From an uncultured Pseudomonadota bacterium (GTDB lineage Bacteria > Myxococcota_A > UBA796 > UBA9615): a DNA stretch of 39,971 nucleotides. The stretch covers positions 1-39,971 of the forward strand of contig CALAGR010000481.1 in assembly GCA_937891735.1 (NCBI GenBank), in the 5' to 3' direction. This document shows positions 17,842 to 26,282 of this stretch, one piece after another; positions within the stretch are counted from its first letter, which is position 1, and every line of letters begins with the position of its first letter. The position numbers and the translations under genes were made by a program. Under the pieces are notes generated by a model, which searched no databases, had not been told where the DNA came from, and saw nothing but the letters and a program-made list of their open reading frames with translations.

Positions 17842-20574
17842 GTGCGGATCTGCGACGGCGACTGCGAAGACGGCGATCCAGCGACGCGTCCGGGGGCGGA
17901 CGAGGTCTGTGACGGGGTCGACAACGACTGCGACGGCTCCCTCGATGCCGGAGAGGCGGACGCCGACCTGGACGGCGTGCTCGCCTGCCTTGACTGCGAC
18001 GATGCTGACCCCCTCGCGTTCCCTGGCGGCACGGAGATCCCGTACGACGGCGTGGATCAGGACTGCGATGGCGCGGATCTCATTGACGTGGACGCGGACG
18101 GGTGGGCCGCCATCCCCTTCGGCGACGACTGCGACGACGCCGATCCCCTGAGCTACCCGGGCGCGAGCGACGCCCCCGACAACGGCAAGGACAACAACTG
18201 CGACGGGATACCGGGGGTCGACGCGGACGGCGACGGGTGGGCGCTGTTCGTTACGGACTGCGACGACGGGGACGCGACCGTGAACCCGGCCGCCACCGAG
18301 CTGTGCGACGGCGTCGACCAGGACTGCGACGGCGTGCCGTCAGCCCTGAACCTGGGGACCGAGACCGACGCGGACGGAGACGGAGTGCTCGCGTGCGCGG
18401 AGTGCGACGACGCCGATCCGCTCGTGGCACCGGGCCTCCCGGAGCTGTGCGACGGGCTCGACACGGACTGCGACGGCGCGCAGCTCGGAGGAGACGAAGA
18501 CGGCGACGGCGACGGGGATCTGGGCTGCACGGGCTGCGCGACCGGCCTCTTCTGTGCCGACTGCGACGACGCGGACCCCCTCTTGAACACGCTCGATGGC
18601 GACGGCGACGGCGAGACGTCCTGCGGCACAGACTGCGACGACGCCGATGCCTTCATGAACACCGCCGACCAGGACGGGGACGCGGTCAGCTCCTGCGATG
18701 GCGACTGCTCCGACTTCAACCCGAGCATCGGTCCCACCGCCCTCGAGCTGTGCGACGGGGTTGATGGAGACTGCGATGGGGGGCTCTGGTCCGAGGAGGT
18801 CGACGTGGATGGCGACGGGTTCGTCGCGTGCGGGCCCTGGGTAGGAGGCGCGTCGATCATGGGGGGCTACGACTGTGGGGCAGCGGACCCGCTCCGCTAT
18901 CCCGGAGCCTCGGAGCGGTGCGACGGGCTCGATGACGACTGCGACTCCATCGTGCCTGCCGACGAGCTGGACGGGGACGGGGACGGCTACGTGGAATGCG
19001 TCACCTGGAGCGGAACCAACGCCTCGATCCTGGGGGGTGGGGACTGCAACGACGTGTTCTCGTCCGTGTTCCCGACGGCTCCGGACGGGTGCGACAACAT
19101 CGACAACGACTGCAACGGTGTGGTCGACGACACCTTCGATGTCGACGGCGACGGCTACTGCCTCGGTGACTGCGATGACAACGACCCCACGCGGTTCCCC
19201 GAGAACCTCGAGGACGGGACCCAGAATGGCCGCGTCGACGGGATCGACAGCAACTGCGACGGCGAGGACGCGTACACCACCGACGGAGCGTGGATCCGCA
19301 TCGTGGGGGGGCGCCGGATTGGGCGACGCCTGCTCGCCGGCTTCGATCTGGACGGGGACGGCCGGGGGGACTTCATCGCGGAGTCCGACTCGGATTGGCG
19401 CCTGTTCCTGTCCAGCGCGTTGCCGTTCGCGGGGGGAACGCTGTCCGAGAGCATCGCGACGCTGACCTTTTCCCAGGTGCCTCCCTCCGCGGGCATGGGG
19501 CACCAGTCGGGGGGTCAGATGACGGCGGTCGCGGACTTCGACGGCGACTCGGTGCCGGACATCGCGAGCTGGACCACTACGGGTGTCGTGATCCTGTCCA
19601 GAGCGGGGATCCTCGGGGGCACCGTCACCAGCGCCGCGGACGCGTGGGTGGCGATTCCCGTGGCCGGGATCACGGCCGGGGGTGCGAGCGCGCGCGCCGC
19701 CCTCTCAACCGGGGATGTGGACGGTGACGGCGCGCCGGACCTGGTCGCGGCCTGGGAGTCCTATGCCCCGACGGGCGCGGTCTGGCTGTTCCCCGGGTCC
19801 GACCTTCGCGCGGGGCTCGTGCAGGACGAAGGAGACGCACACTTCGAGCTGGTGTCGTCCGCGCCGCGCCGGGTCGGCTTTTCCCTTCAGGCCGGCGAGG
19901 ACGTAGACGGAGACGGGCTCGACGACATCGTCACAGCGGTGTTGATGAATGGTGGGTCTCCGGGACCAGGGCGTCTCGTGGTAGCGCCGGGGTCCCTCGC
20001 GGCTGTCGGGGGCTCGGTGCTCGAAGCCTCGCTGCCGATCTCGATGGACATCGGGTCATCCAACACCATCGACTACTACTTCGCCGACAGCCCCGGGGAC
20101 CTCGACGGCGACGGCCAGGCCGAGCTGTTGTTCTCCCCATACCAGAGCAGCCCCATGGTCATGCGTGGCGCCGCCGCGGTGTCGGTCGGAGCGCTCACGA
20201 TCAACGAGATCGCAATGGTGCCCTTCGCCGGAGGCGTCGCCTGGACGGACCGGTTGCATCGCGCGGACCTCGATGGCGACGGCCTTCTGGACCTCGTTTC
20301 GGCTAGCGGCGCCTCAGCCTGGGGCGCTGGGCATGTGTTCCTGGGCTCGACGCTCGACTTTGCCGGCGCGAACCCCGTGCTCACGAAGACCAGCGCGGAT
20401 TACAGCGTCGTCCCCGGGGTGGGCGCGCCGGATGCGTACTGCACCGCCGCGCCGGGTGACGTCGATGGCGACGGGGACGGCGACATCGTGATCGGCCTGC
20501 TCGACCGGTTCTCCGCCAGCAACACCGCCGCGCCGGGGGAGCTGGTCATCGTGCGGGGCCCGTTCGGACCTTGA
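17842..20574 (+). CDS. MopE-repeat/FG-GAP propeller protein, main part after frameshift
   Basis: 910 aa from the first in-frame GTG; sensible coding in this frame already begins near 17680. The first half is a tandem array of MopE-type repeats, each an Asp-rich D-x-D-x-D-G loop, then DCDD-x-DP, PGA-x-E-x-CDG and DNDCDG, probably binding calcium or another metal. From about 19290 to the stop there are seven FG-GAP/VCBS motifs (FDLDGDGRGD, ADFDGDSVPD, GDVDGDGAPD, EDVDGDGLDD, GDLDGDGQAE, ADLDGDGLLD, GDVDGDGDGD), enough for one seven-bladed integrin-alpha-like propeller. It is probably a surface lipoprotein and a paralogue of the convergent gene 10 bp away. Ligand and function are unknown. If the frameshift is real, this part has no signal peptide. 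Confidence 0.85.
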   Translation: MRICDGDCEDGDPATRPGADEVCDGVDNDCDGSLDAGEADADLDGVLACLDCDDADPLAFPGGTEIPYDGVDQDCDGADLIDVDADGWAAIPFGDDCDDADPLSYPGASDAPDNGKDNNCDGIPGVDADGDGWALFVTDCDDGDATVNPAATELCDGVDQDCDGVPSALNLGTETDADGDGVLACAECDDADPLVAPGLPELCDGLDTDCDGAQLGGDEDGDGDGDLGCTGCATGLFCADCDDADPLLNTLDGDGDGETSCGTDCDDADAFMNTADQDGDAVSSCDGDCSDFNPSIGPTALELCDGVDGDCDGGLWSEEVDVDGDGFVACGPWVGGASIMGGYDCGAADPLRYPGASERCDGLDDDCDSIVPADELDGDGDGYVECVTWSGTNASILGGGDCNDVFSSVFPTAPDGCDNIDNDCNGVVDDTFDVDGDGYCLGDCDDNDPTRFPENLEDGTQNGRVDGIDSNCDGEDAYTTDGAWIRIVGGRRIGRRLLAGFDLDGDGRGDFIAESDSDWRLFLSSALPFAGGTLSESIATLTFSQVPPSAGMGHQSGGQMTAVADFDGDSVPDIASWTTTGVVILSRAGILGGTVTSAADAWVAIPVAGITAGGASARAALSTGDVDGDGAPDLVAAWESYAPTGAVWLFPGSDLRAGLVQDEGDAHFELVSSAPRRVGFSLQAGEDVDGDGLDDIVTAVLMNGGSPGPGRLVVAPGSLAAVGGSVLEASLPISMDIGSSNTIDYYFADSPGDLDGDGQAELLFSPYQSSPMVMRGAAAVSVGALTINEIAMVPFAGGVAWTDRLHRADLDGDGLLDLVSASGASAWGAGHVFLGSTLDFAGANPVLTKTSADYSVVPGVGAPDAYCTAAPGDVDGDGDGDIVIGLLDRFSASNTAAPGELVIVRGPFGP

Positions 20575-20584
20575 GAGGTGCCGG

Positions 20585-23500
20585 TCAGGGGTACGGGCTG
20601 AGCACCAGGTAGGCCTGGACACCGTTCTGCCGGTTAGCCGAGATCAGCACGTCGTCCCTGCCGTCGCCGTCGACGTCGCCGGCGGTTGCGACGGAGTACC
20701 CGACCCCGTCGTCGACCTGGGCGCCGACGAGGTGCCCGTCGGCGTCGCTGGCCGTGAAGCTCCCGCCGGCGGCGAGCGTGGAGCCGAGGAATACGAGGAC
20801 CCGCCCGGCGCCGTCGCTCGGCCCAGAGGCGATGCCGCCTCCAAGATCGTCTTCCGGACAGGCGATCAGGACGTCGCCCAGTCCGTCTCCGTCGACGTCG
20901 CCGGCGGCCGCGACGGAGTATCCGCAGCGGGCCCAGTCGGTCTCGCCAACCACGGTCGCGTCGGCCAGGGATGCTGAGAGGACACCGCCCGCGGTGAGCG
21001 ACGCTCCGAAGAACAGATAGGCCTTGCCTCCGTTGCTGGCACCCTGGTCGTTGTTCCGCGCTCCGAGAAGGATGTCGTCGAGGCCGTCGCCATCGATATC
21101 CCCGGCGGAGGAGACGTCGTCGCCCAGCCAGTCGTCGGACGCCTCTCCGACGAAGGTGATCCAAGCTGCGGCGTTGGCGAAGTTGCCGCCGGCGGCCAGA
21201 TCGATCCCGCGGTGCAGGTACACCTCTCCGTCATTTGCTGCGGAGGCCATCGCCTTGGGCGCTCCTACGAGGACGTCGTCGTAGCCGTCGCCATCGACGT
21301 CCCCAGCGAACGCCACTGCGGTGCCGCTACGGTCGCCGTAGTCTGTGCCGTCGAGCATCACGTCTGCGGCGGCCAGCGCCATGGGTCCGCCACCAGCGAG
21401 GCTGGCCCCGAACACGACGTAGGTGCGGCCCTCCTCCACAGAGGTGATGTTCTTCCAGTTCGCGCCCACGACAAGATCCGGCAGCCCATCACCGTCGACG
21501 TCCCCTCCGGCCGCGACCGACCCGCCGCTGAAGTTATAGGCCTCTTCCCCCACCAGGGACGCCCAAGACGAGGCCAACGGCACGTCACCGCCCAACGCGA
21601 TCGCGGCGCCCGAGACGATGTACGTCTTGCCTGCGTACGCCCCGCCTTCTGCGTTGTTCTCGGCCCCCACGACGAGGTCTGGGATCCCATCGCCATCGAA
21701 GTCGGCCCCGCCGGCGACTGCCGATCCCGCGCGGTCGTTTCCCACGGCCAGGAGCGTCGTGAGCCTGTCGGCCACCACGAGGGCGCCTCCGGCTGCGACC
21801 TGGGCGCCTCCGTACACGTACACGCGTCCTCCCGAGACACCGGGCGCGGCGACCACCACCTCCGGCACCCCGTCCCCGGTGACATCCCCGGGCGACACCA
21901 CTTGACCACTGGCGTCCGTCGGCACCGTGAAGCTGGTCTGCGCCGCCGAGAGGCTGTACCAGTCCTCGCCGTCGTCGCAGCTGCCGTCGATGCCGTCGCC
22001 GATCATGTCGCCCCAGTTGCCAGAGAACACCAGCGGATCCGTGTCGTCGCAGTCGGCCAGGCAGTACCCGTCTCCGTCGCTGTCGAAGGTGTCGTCGATG
22101 GTCCCGTTGCAGTCGCTGTCCACGTCGTCGCAACCATCGACCATCACCCCCGGGTTCACGCCAGCGTCGCCCTCGCCGCAGTCCCCGCCGCCCAGGACCG
22201 TCGCGCTGCCTCCCGACCACGCCAAGCAGGCCACCCAGAAGTCGCCATCGGTGTCGATCTCGTCCGCTGGCACCACGGCGTCGCAGTCGTCGTCCACCCC
22301 GTTGCACAGCTCAGGCGCACCGGGCCAGGTCGTGCCGACGTTGTCGTCGCAGTCCCCGCTGCAGGTAAACCAGCCGTCCGCATCGCCGTCCACCTCGTCG
22401 GCCGGCACGACGCCGTCGCAGTCGTTGTCCAGGCCGTCGCAGGTCTCGCTGAGGAGCGGGGAGCGGGCCGGCTCCGCGTCGTCGCAGTCGCCGTCGCAGG
22501 ACGTGACGCCGTCGCCGTCCGCGTCGTCGATGTTCGCCACCGCGTCGGTGTCGTCGCAGTCGTCGGCGCAGGTCGACCAGCCGTCGCCGTCCAGATCGTC
22601 GAGGTTCAACGTGGGGTCGGTGTCGTCGCAGTCCAGCAGGAGCGTCTGCCACGCCTCCCCAGGCGCATCGAGCCAGGGCCAGCCGTCTCCGTCGCCGTCG
22701 ACCCCGTCGGCGCCGTCGCAGTTGCTGTCGACCCCGTCGAAGGGCGGGTCCGGGGCGCCTGGCAGGATGGCGTCGTTCCCGTCGTCGCAGTCGGTGCCTC
22801 CGGCGGCCAGCGCGTCGTCGCCGTCTTCATCCACGTCCGTCAGATCCCCGTTCAGGCAGTCCTGGTCGATGGCGTCGTAGGGGATCTCGGTCGCCCCCGG
22901 GAAGCTCAGCGGGTCGGCGTCGTCGCACTCGGCACATGCCAGGAACCCGTCCGTGTCACCGTCGACCTCGTCGGCCCCGAGCGAACCGTCGCAGTCCTCG
23001 TCCAACCCCGTGCAGGCCTCCTCGGCGCCTGGGAAGCGCGCCGCATCGCCGTCGTCGCAGTCCCCCTCGCAGGCGGCGACCCCGTCCGCGTCGACGTCCT
23101 GCTCGTCCAGGGGCAGGGCGGCGTCGCAGTCGTTGTCGAGCCCATCGCACACCTCGGGGTTGCCCGGGAAGCGGGCCGGATCCGAGTCCAGGCAGTCGGC
23201 GTCGCAGGCGCGGTAGCCGTCCCCGTCCGCGTCCAGGCAGTCGGCGGCGGTGGCGCACAGCCCGTTCGTCGGGTCGCAGTCCGTGCCTCCGCAGAGCGGG
23301 TGGTCCGAGAAGACGAGGTCGCCGTCGGCGTCGCAGAAGACGACCTCGCCGTCACAGTCCTCGTCGGTGTCGTTGTCGGGGATCTCCGTCGCCTCGGGGT
23401 TCACGGACGGATCGTCATCCCGGCAGTCCGAGCCGCCGGAGGTGACCGAGGCAAAGCCGTCCACGTCACCGTCCACGCCGGGCACGCCGTCGCAGTTGTT

Positions 23501-23680
23501 GTCGACCCCGTTGCTCGCGTCGTCCGGTGCGCCGAGATGGATCGACGGGTCCTCGGGCGCGCAGTCCTGATCGTCAGGGGCGCCGTCCCCGTCGAAGTCG
23601 TAGATGTCGGCGCCATCGGAACAGCCGGCGAGCAGCCCGACGAGGATCAAGACCAGCAACTCGATGGATCTGCGTGCCAC
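20585..23680 (-). CDS. MopE-repeat/FG-GAP propeller lipoprotein
   Basis: 1031 aa from GTG 23680, chosen because it begins a proper lipoprotein signal (VARRSIELLVLILVGLLAGC, Cys20) and follows a GGGGGG Shine-Dalgarno; the frame stays open further upstream, without signal character. Residues about 25-560 are a long MopE-repeat array (D-x-D-x-D-G, DCDD-x-DP, CDG-x-DNDCDG). Residues about 575-1031 contain seven FG-GAP motifs (GDVTGDGVPE, ADFDGDGIPD, GDVDGDGLPD, GDVDGDGYDD, GDIDGDGLDD, GDVDGDGLGD, GDVDGDGRDD), a complete seven-bladed propeller. It is an intact paralogue of the plus-strand gene ending at 20574. Likely surface-exposed and metal-stabilised, perhaps adhesive; the function is inferred from fold only. 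Confidence 0.9.
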   Translation of the reverse strand: MARRSIELLVLILVGLLAGCSDGADIYDFDGDGAPDDQDCAPEDPSIHLGAPDDASNGVDNNCDGVPGVDGDVDGFASVTSGGSDCRDDDPSVNPEATEIPDNDTDEDCDGEVVFCDADGDLVFSDHPLCGGTDCDPTNGLCATAADCLDADGDGYRACDADCLDSDPARFPGNPEVCDGLDNDCDAALPLDEQDVDADGVAACEGDCDDGDAARFPGAEEACTGLDEDCDGSLGADEVDGDTDGFLACAECDDADPLSFPGATEIPYDAIDQDCLNGDLTDVDEDGDDALAAGGTDCDDGNDAILPGAPDPPFDGVDSNCDGADGVDGDGDGWPWLDAPGEAWQTLLLDCDDTDPTLNLDDLDGDGWSTCADDCDDTDAVANIDDADGDGVTSCDGDCDDAEPARSPLLSETCDGLDNDCDGVVPADEVDGDADGWFTCSGDCDDNVGTTWPGAPELCNGVDDDCDAVVPADEIDTDGDFWVACLAWSGGSATVLGGGDCGEGDAGVNPGVMVDGCDDVDSDCNGTIDDTFDSDGDGYCLADCDDTDPLVFSGNWGDMIGDGIDGSCDDGEDWYSLSAAQTSFTVPTDASGQVVSPGDVTGDGVPEVVVAAPGVSGGRVYVYGGAQVAAGGALVVADRLTTLLAVGNDRAGSAVAGGADFDGDGIPDLVVGAENNAEGGAYAGKTYIVSGAAIALGGDVPLASSWASLVGEEAYNFSGGSVAAGGDVDGDGLPDLVVGANWKNITSVEEGRTYVVFGASLAGGGPMALAAADVMLDGTDYGDRSGTAVAFAGDVDGDGYDDVLVGAPKAMASAANDGEVYLHRGIDLAAGGNFANAAAWITFVGEASDDWLGDDVSSAGDIDGDGLDDILLGARNNDQGASNGGKAYLFFGASLTAGGVLSASLADATVVGETDWARCGYSVAAAGDVDGDGLGDVLIACPEDDLGGGIASGPSDGAGRVLVFLGSTLAAGGSFTASDADGHLVGAQVDDGVGYSVATAGDVDGDGRDDVLISANRQNGVQAYLVLSPYP

Positions 23681-24045
23681 GCGCCCCCCAGGACCGACTT
23701 CGATCACGATAGCGAGTTGCGAGCCGGACGCTGACCACGCCTGGCCATCGGAGCTCCGCAGCACCGGGTGAATCGTCGGATGATGAACCTGTGGTGTGCT
23801 CGTTGGGGCGTTGGGTGGGTCCGGCCCGACGCAAGCCGCCGTTGGTCTGGCCGGGGAGGGTCTGGATCTGGAACTGAGCAACCAGGGCTGACCCACCTGG
23901 GTGGTGTCCCGCGCCGTCGGACACCCCGTCTCTCAGACACCGCGGATCGCCCCCGGCGTTCGCGCCCCATTGGTGTTGCGCCAAGGACCGGACTTCGCCG
24001 AACTCCCAGCGTTCGCGCGCGCGCGTTCCTGGTTGGCGACAGGAA
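23681..24045. other. Non-coding stretch between MopE lipoprotein and FG-GAP remnant
   Basis: No convincing gene is visible. A TATCGT hexamer on the minus strand (23706-23711) may be the -10 of the lipoprotein gene. A short inverted repeat GGTGTCC/GGACACC lies at 23903-23925. From about 23955 one plus-strand frame reads FG-GAP-like words (DFAELPAF, SWLATGNG) leading into the remnant below, so part of this stretch is probably decayed coding sequence. Confidence 0.5.
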
Positions 24046-24228
24046 ATGGGCTTCGGCTGGTCGGTCGTCGGGGATTTCGACCTCGATCTCGACGGTGTGC
24101 CAGACATCGCGTTCGGCGCGGGCTTCCACCTCTCCGCCGGTGACCTCGACCTCGATGGAGCCGCCGACCTGCTGAACCGAGGCGACGGCGCTCCCGGCCG
24201 CCTGTGGGTCGTGCTCGCCCGCCCCTGA
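24046..24228 (+). pseudogene. Remnant of a third FG-GAP propeller gene (C-terminal end)
   Basis: Sixty codons read GFGWSVVGDFDLDLDGVPDIAFGAG and then GDLDLDGAADLLNRGDGAPG, two FG-GAP-type calcium loops, followed by a final strand and stop (GRLWVVLARP). This matches the C-terminal ends of the two complete paralogues alongside. Just upstream, a different frame gives SWLATGNG; removing one base from GGGCTTC at about 24048-24054 would join it to FGWSVVGDF. No start, signal peptide or MopE array precedes it. It is best read as the decayed end of a duplicated copy. Its stop lies 4 bp from the end of the acyl-CoA dehydrogenase gene. Confidence 0.6.
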
Positions 24229-24232
24229 ATCC

Positions 24233-26086
24233 TCAGAACGCGGCGTCCATGACCGTGCGGTCGGTGTCGCAGATCATGTGCTTGAAGCCCGCCGTCCGCG
24301 GCAGGTGCTGGTGCGCGTAGAAGCGCAGGTTGTCCAGCTTGCCCGCGTAGTACAGCGCGTCGGCGTTCTGCTCGTAGAAGCCCGCTCGGGCCTCGGCGTC
24401 GCCGAGATCCACGTCGTTGGCTTCGGCCAGCCCGGTGAGCTTCTGCTCTGCCAGCAGGGCCTGATCTCCCAGCAGCGCGCCGATGACCACGTCCCCGAAC
24501 AGCATCAGCATGTCGTAGGCGTGGCTGACCGCGCCCTCCTGATCGCCCTTCATGCCCAGCGTGCTCAGGTGCATGGCGCAGGCGCCGAGCCGATCCCGGG
24601 CCTTGCCCAGCAGCGCGCCCTCGGCCGCGAAGCTCGCGCTCTCGGTCACCGCGTTGATCTTGCCGTTGAGCCAGTTGAGCGTCTGCATGAAGGACATGCC
24701 GCCCTTGCGGGCCATCTTGCGGCCCACCAGGTCCATCGCCTGGATCCCGTTGGTGCCTTCGTAGATCGAGAACACCTTGCTGTCCCGCATCAGCTGCTCG
24801 ACCGGGTACTCCCCGATGTAGCCGTAGCCTCCGTAGACCTGGATGGCCTCGCGCGTGACCTCGAAGCCCATGTCCGTGCACCACGCCTTGCAGATGGGCG
24901 TCAGCACTTCGAGGATGTCCTTGTACATCTCGCCTTCGGAGCTCTTCGGATCGAGGTGCAGGCGCTGGGCGAAGTCTCCCAGCGTGAGCCCCAGGGCCCG
25001 ACTGCCGTGCACGATGGTGCGCATGCGCAGCAGCATCCGGTGCACGTCGGCGTGGGCGATGATCGGCACCCGCCCCGCGTCCGCGTCCGCCATGTCCGCG
25101 AGCCTGGTGCCCTGCACCCGGTCGTGCGCGTACGCCAGCGCGTTCTGGAAGGCCGCCGACGCCACCGAGTACCCCTGCACGCCGACGCCGATCCGGGCCT
25201 CGTTCATCATCAGGAACATGTGCTTGATGCCCTGACCCTCGGAGCCGATGATCCAACCCATCGCACCCCGCTCATCGCCCACCGCCAGGGTGCAGGTCGA
25301 TGACCCGTTGATGCCCATCTTGTGTTCGATGCCGACGCACTTGACGTCGTTTTCGCCGCCGACCGACCCGTCGGGGTGCACCACGAGCTTGGGCACCATG
25401 AACAGGGACAACCCCTTGATGCCGGTCGGGGCGTCCGGGGTGCGGGCCAACATGAGGTGGATGATGTTGTCGGTGAGGTCGTGCTCGCCGCCGCTGACGA
25501 AGATCTTGGAGCCCTTGAGCAGGTAGTGGTCCCCGTTGCGCTCGGCGATGGTGCTGGCGTCGCCCACGGCGGACCCGGCTTGGGGCTCCGTGAGGCACAT
25601 CGTGCCCGTCCACTCCCCGCTGATGAGCTTCGGCAGGATGTGGGCCTTCATGAAGTCCGAGCCCCGCTCGGCGAGCAGGTTGCCGGCCGCGATGGACAGA
25701 CCGGGATACATGTAGAAGGCCGCCGACGCGCCGATGAACACCTCGGTGCAGGCCAGCGCCATCGGAATCGGCAATCCCATGCCGCCGATCTCCGGCGACA
25801 CCGCCATCGAGCTCCACATGCTCTCACTGAAGGTGTCGTAGGCGGCCTTGTAGCCGTCCGGCGTGCGGACCTCACCACCATCGAACCGGCACCCCTGGCG
25901 GTCGCCGGGGCCATTGAGCGGCGCGATCGTCTCCTCCGCGAGCTTCTTCGCCTGCTCGAGCACCATCCGGTACGTGTCTTCGTCGTAGTCGGCGAAGTTC
26001 GCGTGGGCCAGGTCCTGGATCCCGAGCTGCTCGAACAGGACGAACTCGATGTCTCGGACGGCTGCCTTGTACTCGGTGGTGCTCAT
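24233..26086 (-). CDS. Acyl-CoA dehydrogenase (long form)
   Basis: 617 aa FAD enzyme catalysing the first oxidation step of beta-oxidation. Family signatures are MCLTEPQAGSAVGDASTIAE (FAD/acyl binding), SGGEHDLTDNIIHLMLAR, MGINGSSTCTLAVGDERGAMGW, and YEGTNGIQAMDLVGRK containing the catalytic Glu. At about 617 residues with a C-terminal extension, it belongs to the long FadE5-like group rather than the 380-residue short-chain group. ATG at 26086 has only a weak CTGGA Shine-Dalgarno. A FadR-like palindrome lies 27 nt upstream, so acyl-CoA-responsive repression is likely. It is monocistronic as far as visible; the chain-length preference cannot be told. Confidence 0.94.
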   Translation of the reverse strand: MSTTEYKAAVRDIEFVLFEQLGIQDLAHANFADYDEDTYRMVLEQAKKLAEETIAPLNGPGDRQGCRFDGGEVRTPDGYKAAYDTFSESMWSSMAVSPEIGGMGLPIPMALACTEVFIGASAAFYMYPGLSIAAGNLLAERGSDFMKAHILPKLISGEWTGTMCLTEPQAGSAVGDASTIAERNGDHYLLKGSKIFVSGGEHDLTDNIIHLMLARTPDAPTGIKGLSLFMVPKLVVHPDGSVGGENDVKCVGIEHKMGINGSSTCTLAVGDERGAMGWIIGSEGQGIKHMFLMMNEARIGVGVQGYSVASAAFQNALAYAHDRVQGTRLADMADADAGRVPIIAHADVHRMLLRMRTIVHGSRALGLTLGDFAQRLHLDPKSSEGEMYKDILEVLTPICKAWCTDMGFEVTREAIQVYGGYGYIGEYPVEQLMRDSKVFSIYEGTNGIQAMDLVGRKMARKGGMSFMQTLNWLNGKINAVTESASFAAEGALLGKARDRLGACAMHLSTLGMKGDQEGAVSHAYDMLMLFGDVVIGALLGDQALLAEQKLTGLAEANDVDLGDAEARAGFYEQNADALYYAGKLDNLRFYAHQHLPRTAGFKHMICDTDRTVMDAAF

Positions 26087-26112
26087 TGTGTGTTCCAGGG
26101 GCGGTGGGTTCG

Positions 26113-26133
26113 GACTGAATGACTATTCAGTCA
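26113..26133. promoter_or_regulatory. FadR-like operator upstream of acyl-CoA dehydrogenase
   Basis: An inverted repeat with 8-bp arms (GACTGAAT and ATTCAGTC) around GACT occupies 26113-26132. Positions 26116-26133 match the Bacillus subtilis FadR (TetR family) consensus TGAATGAMTANTCATTCA at 17 of 18 positions. TTGACT on the minus strand (26133-26128) could serve as the -35. The core ACTGAA-N6-TTCAGT is shared with 11417-11434. The cognate regulator is not in this window. Confidence 0.7.
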
Positions 26134-26282
26134 ACCGGCGCGCGAGTGTACCCCTCCTTGGCGCCCATGGGCAGCGGCCTCGCCGGGACGACCCGTCAGT
26201 GCAGGTGCACGACAGGGTTGTTATAAGGGGAGGTCAGACCGTCGGATTGGGGGGCCCAACCGCATCGCGCTGTTGGAGTGCC

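Noticed and set aside
17390-20600. MopE DNA repeats as a CRISPR or satellite array
   Set aside because: The periodicity is at protein level (Asp/Cys codons) with variable length and no conserved DNA repeat-spacer structure.
26204-26222. Possible sigma54 promoter (GG-N10-GG followed by TTGTT) upstream of the LuxR gene
   Set aside because: The -12 element lacks the required GC and no enhancer-binding protein is nearby.
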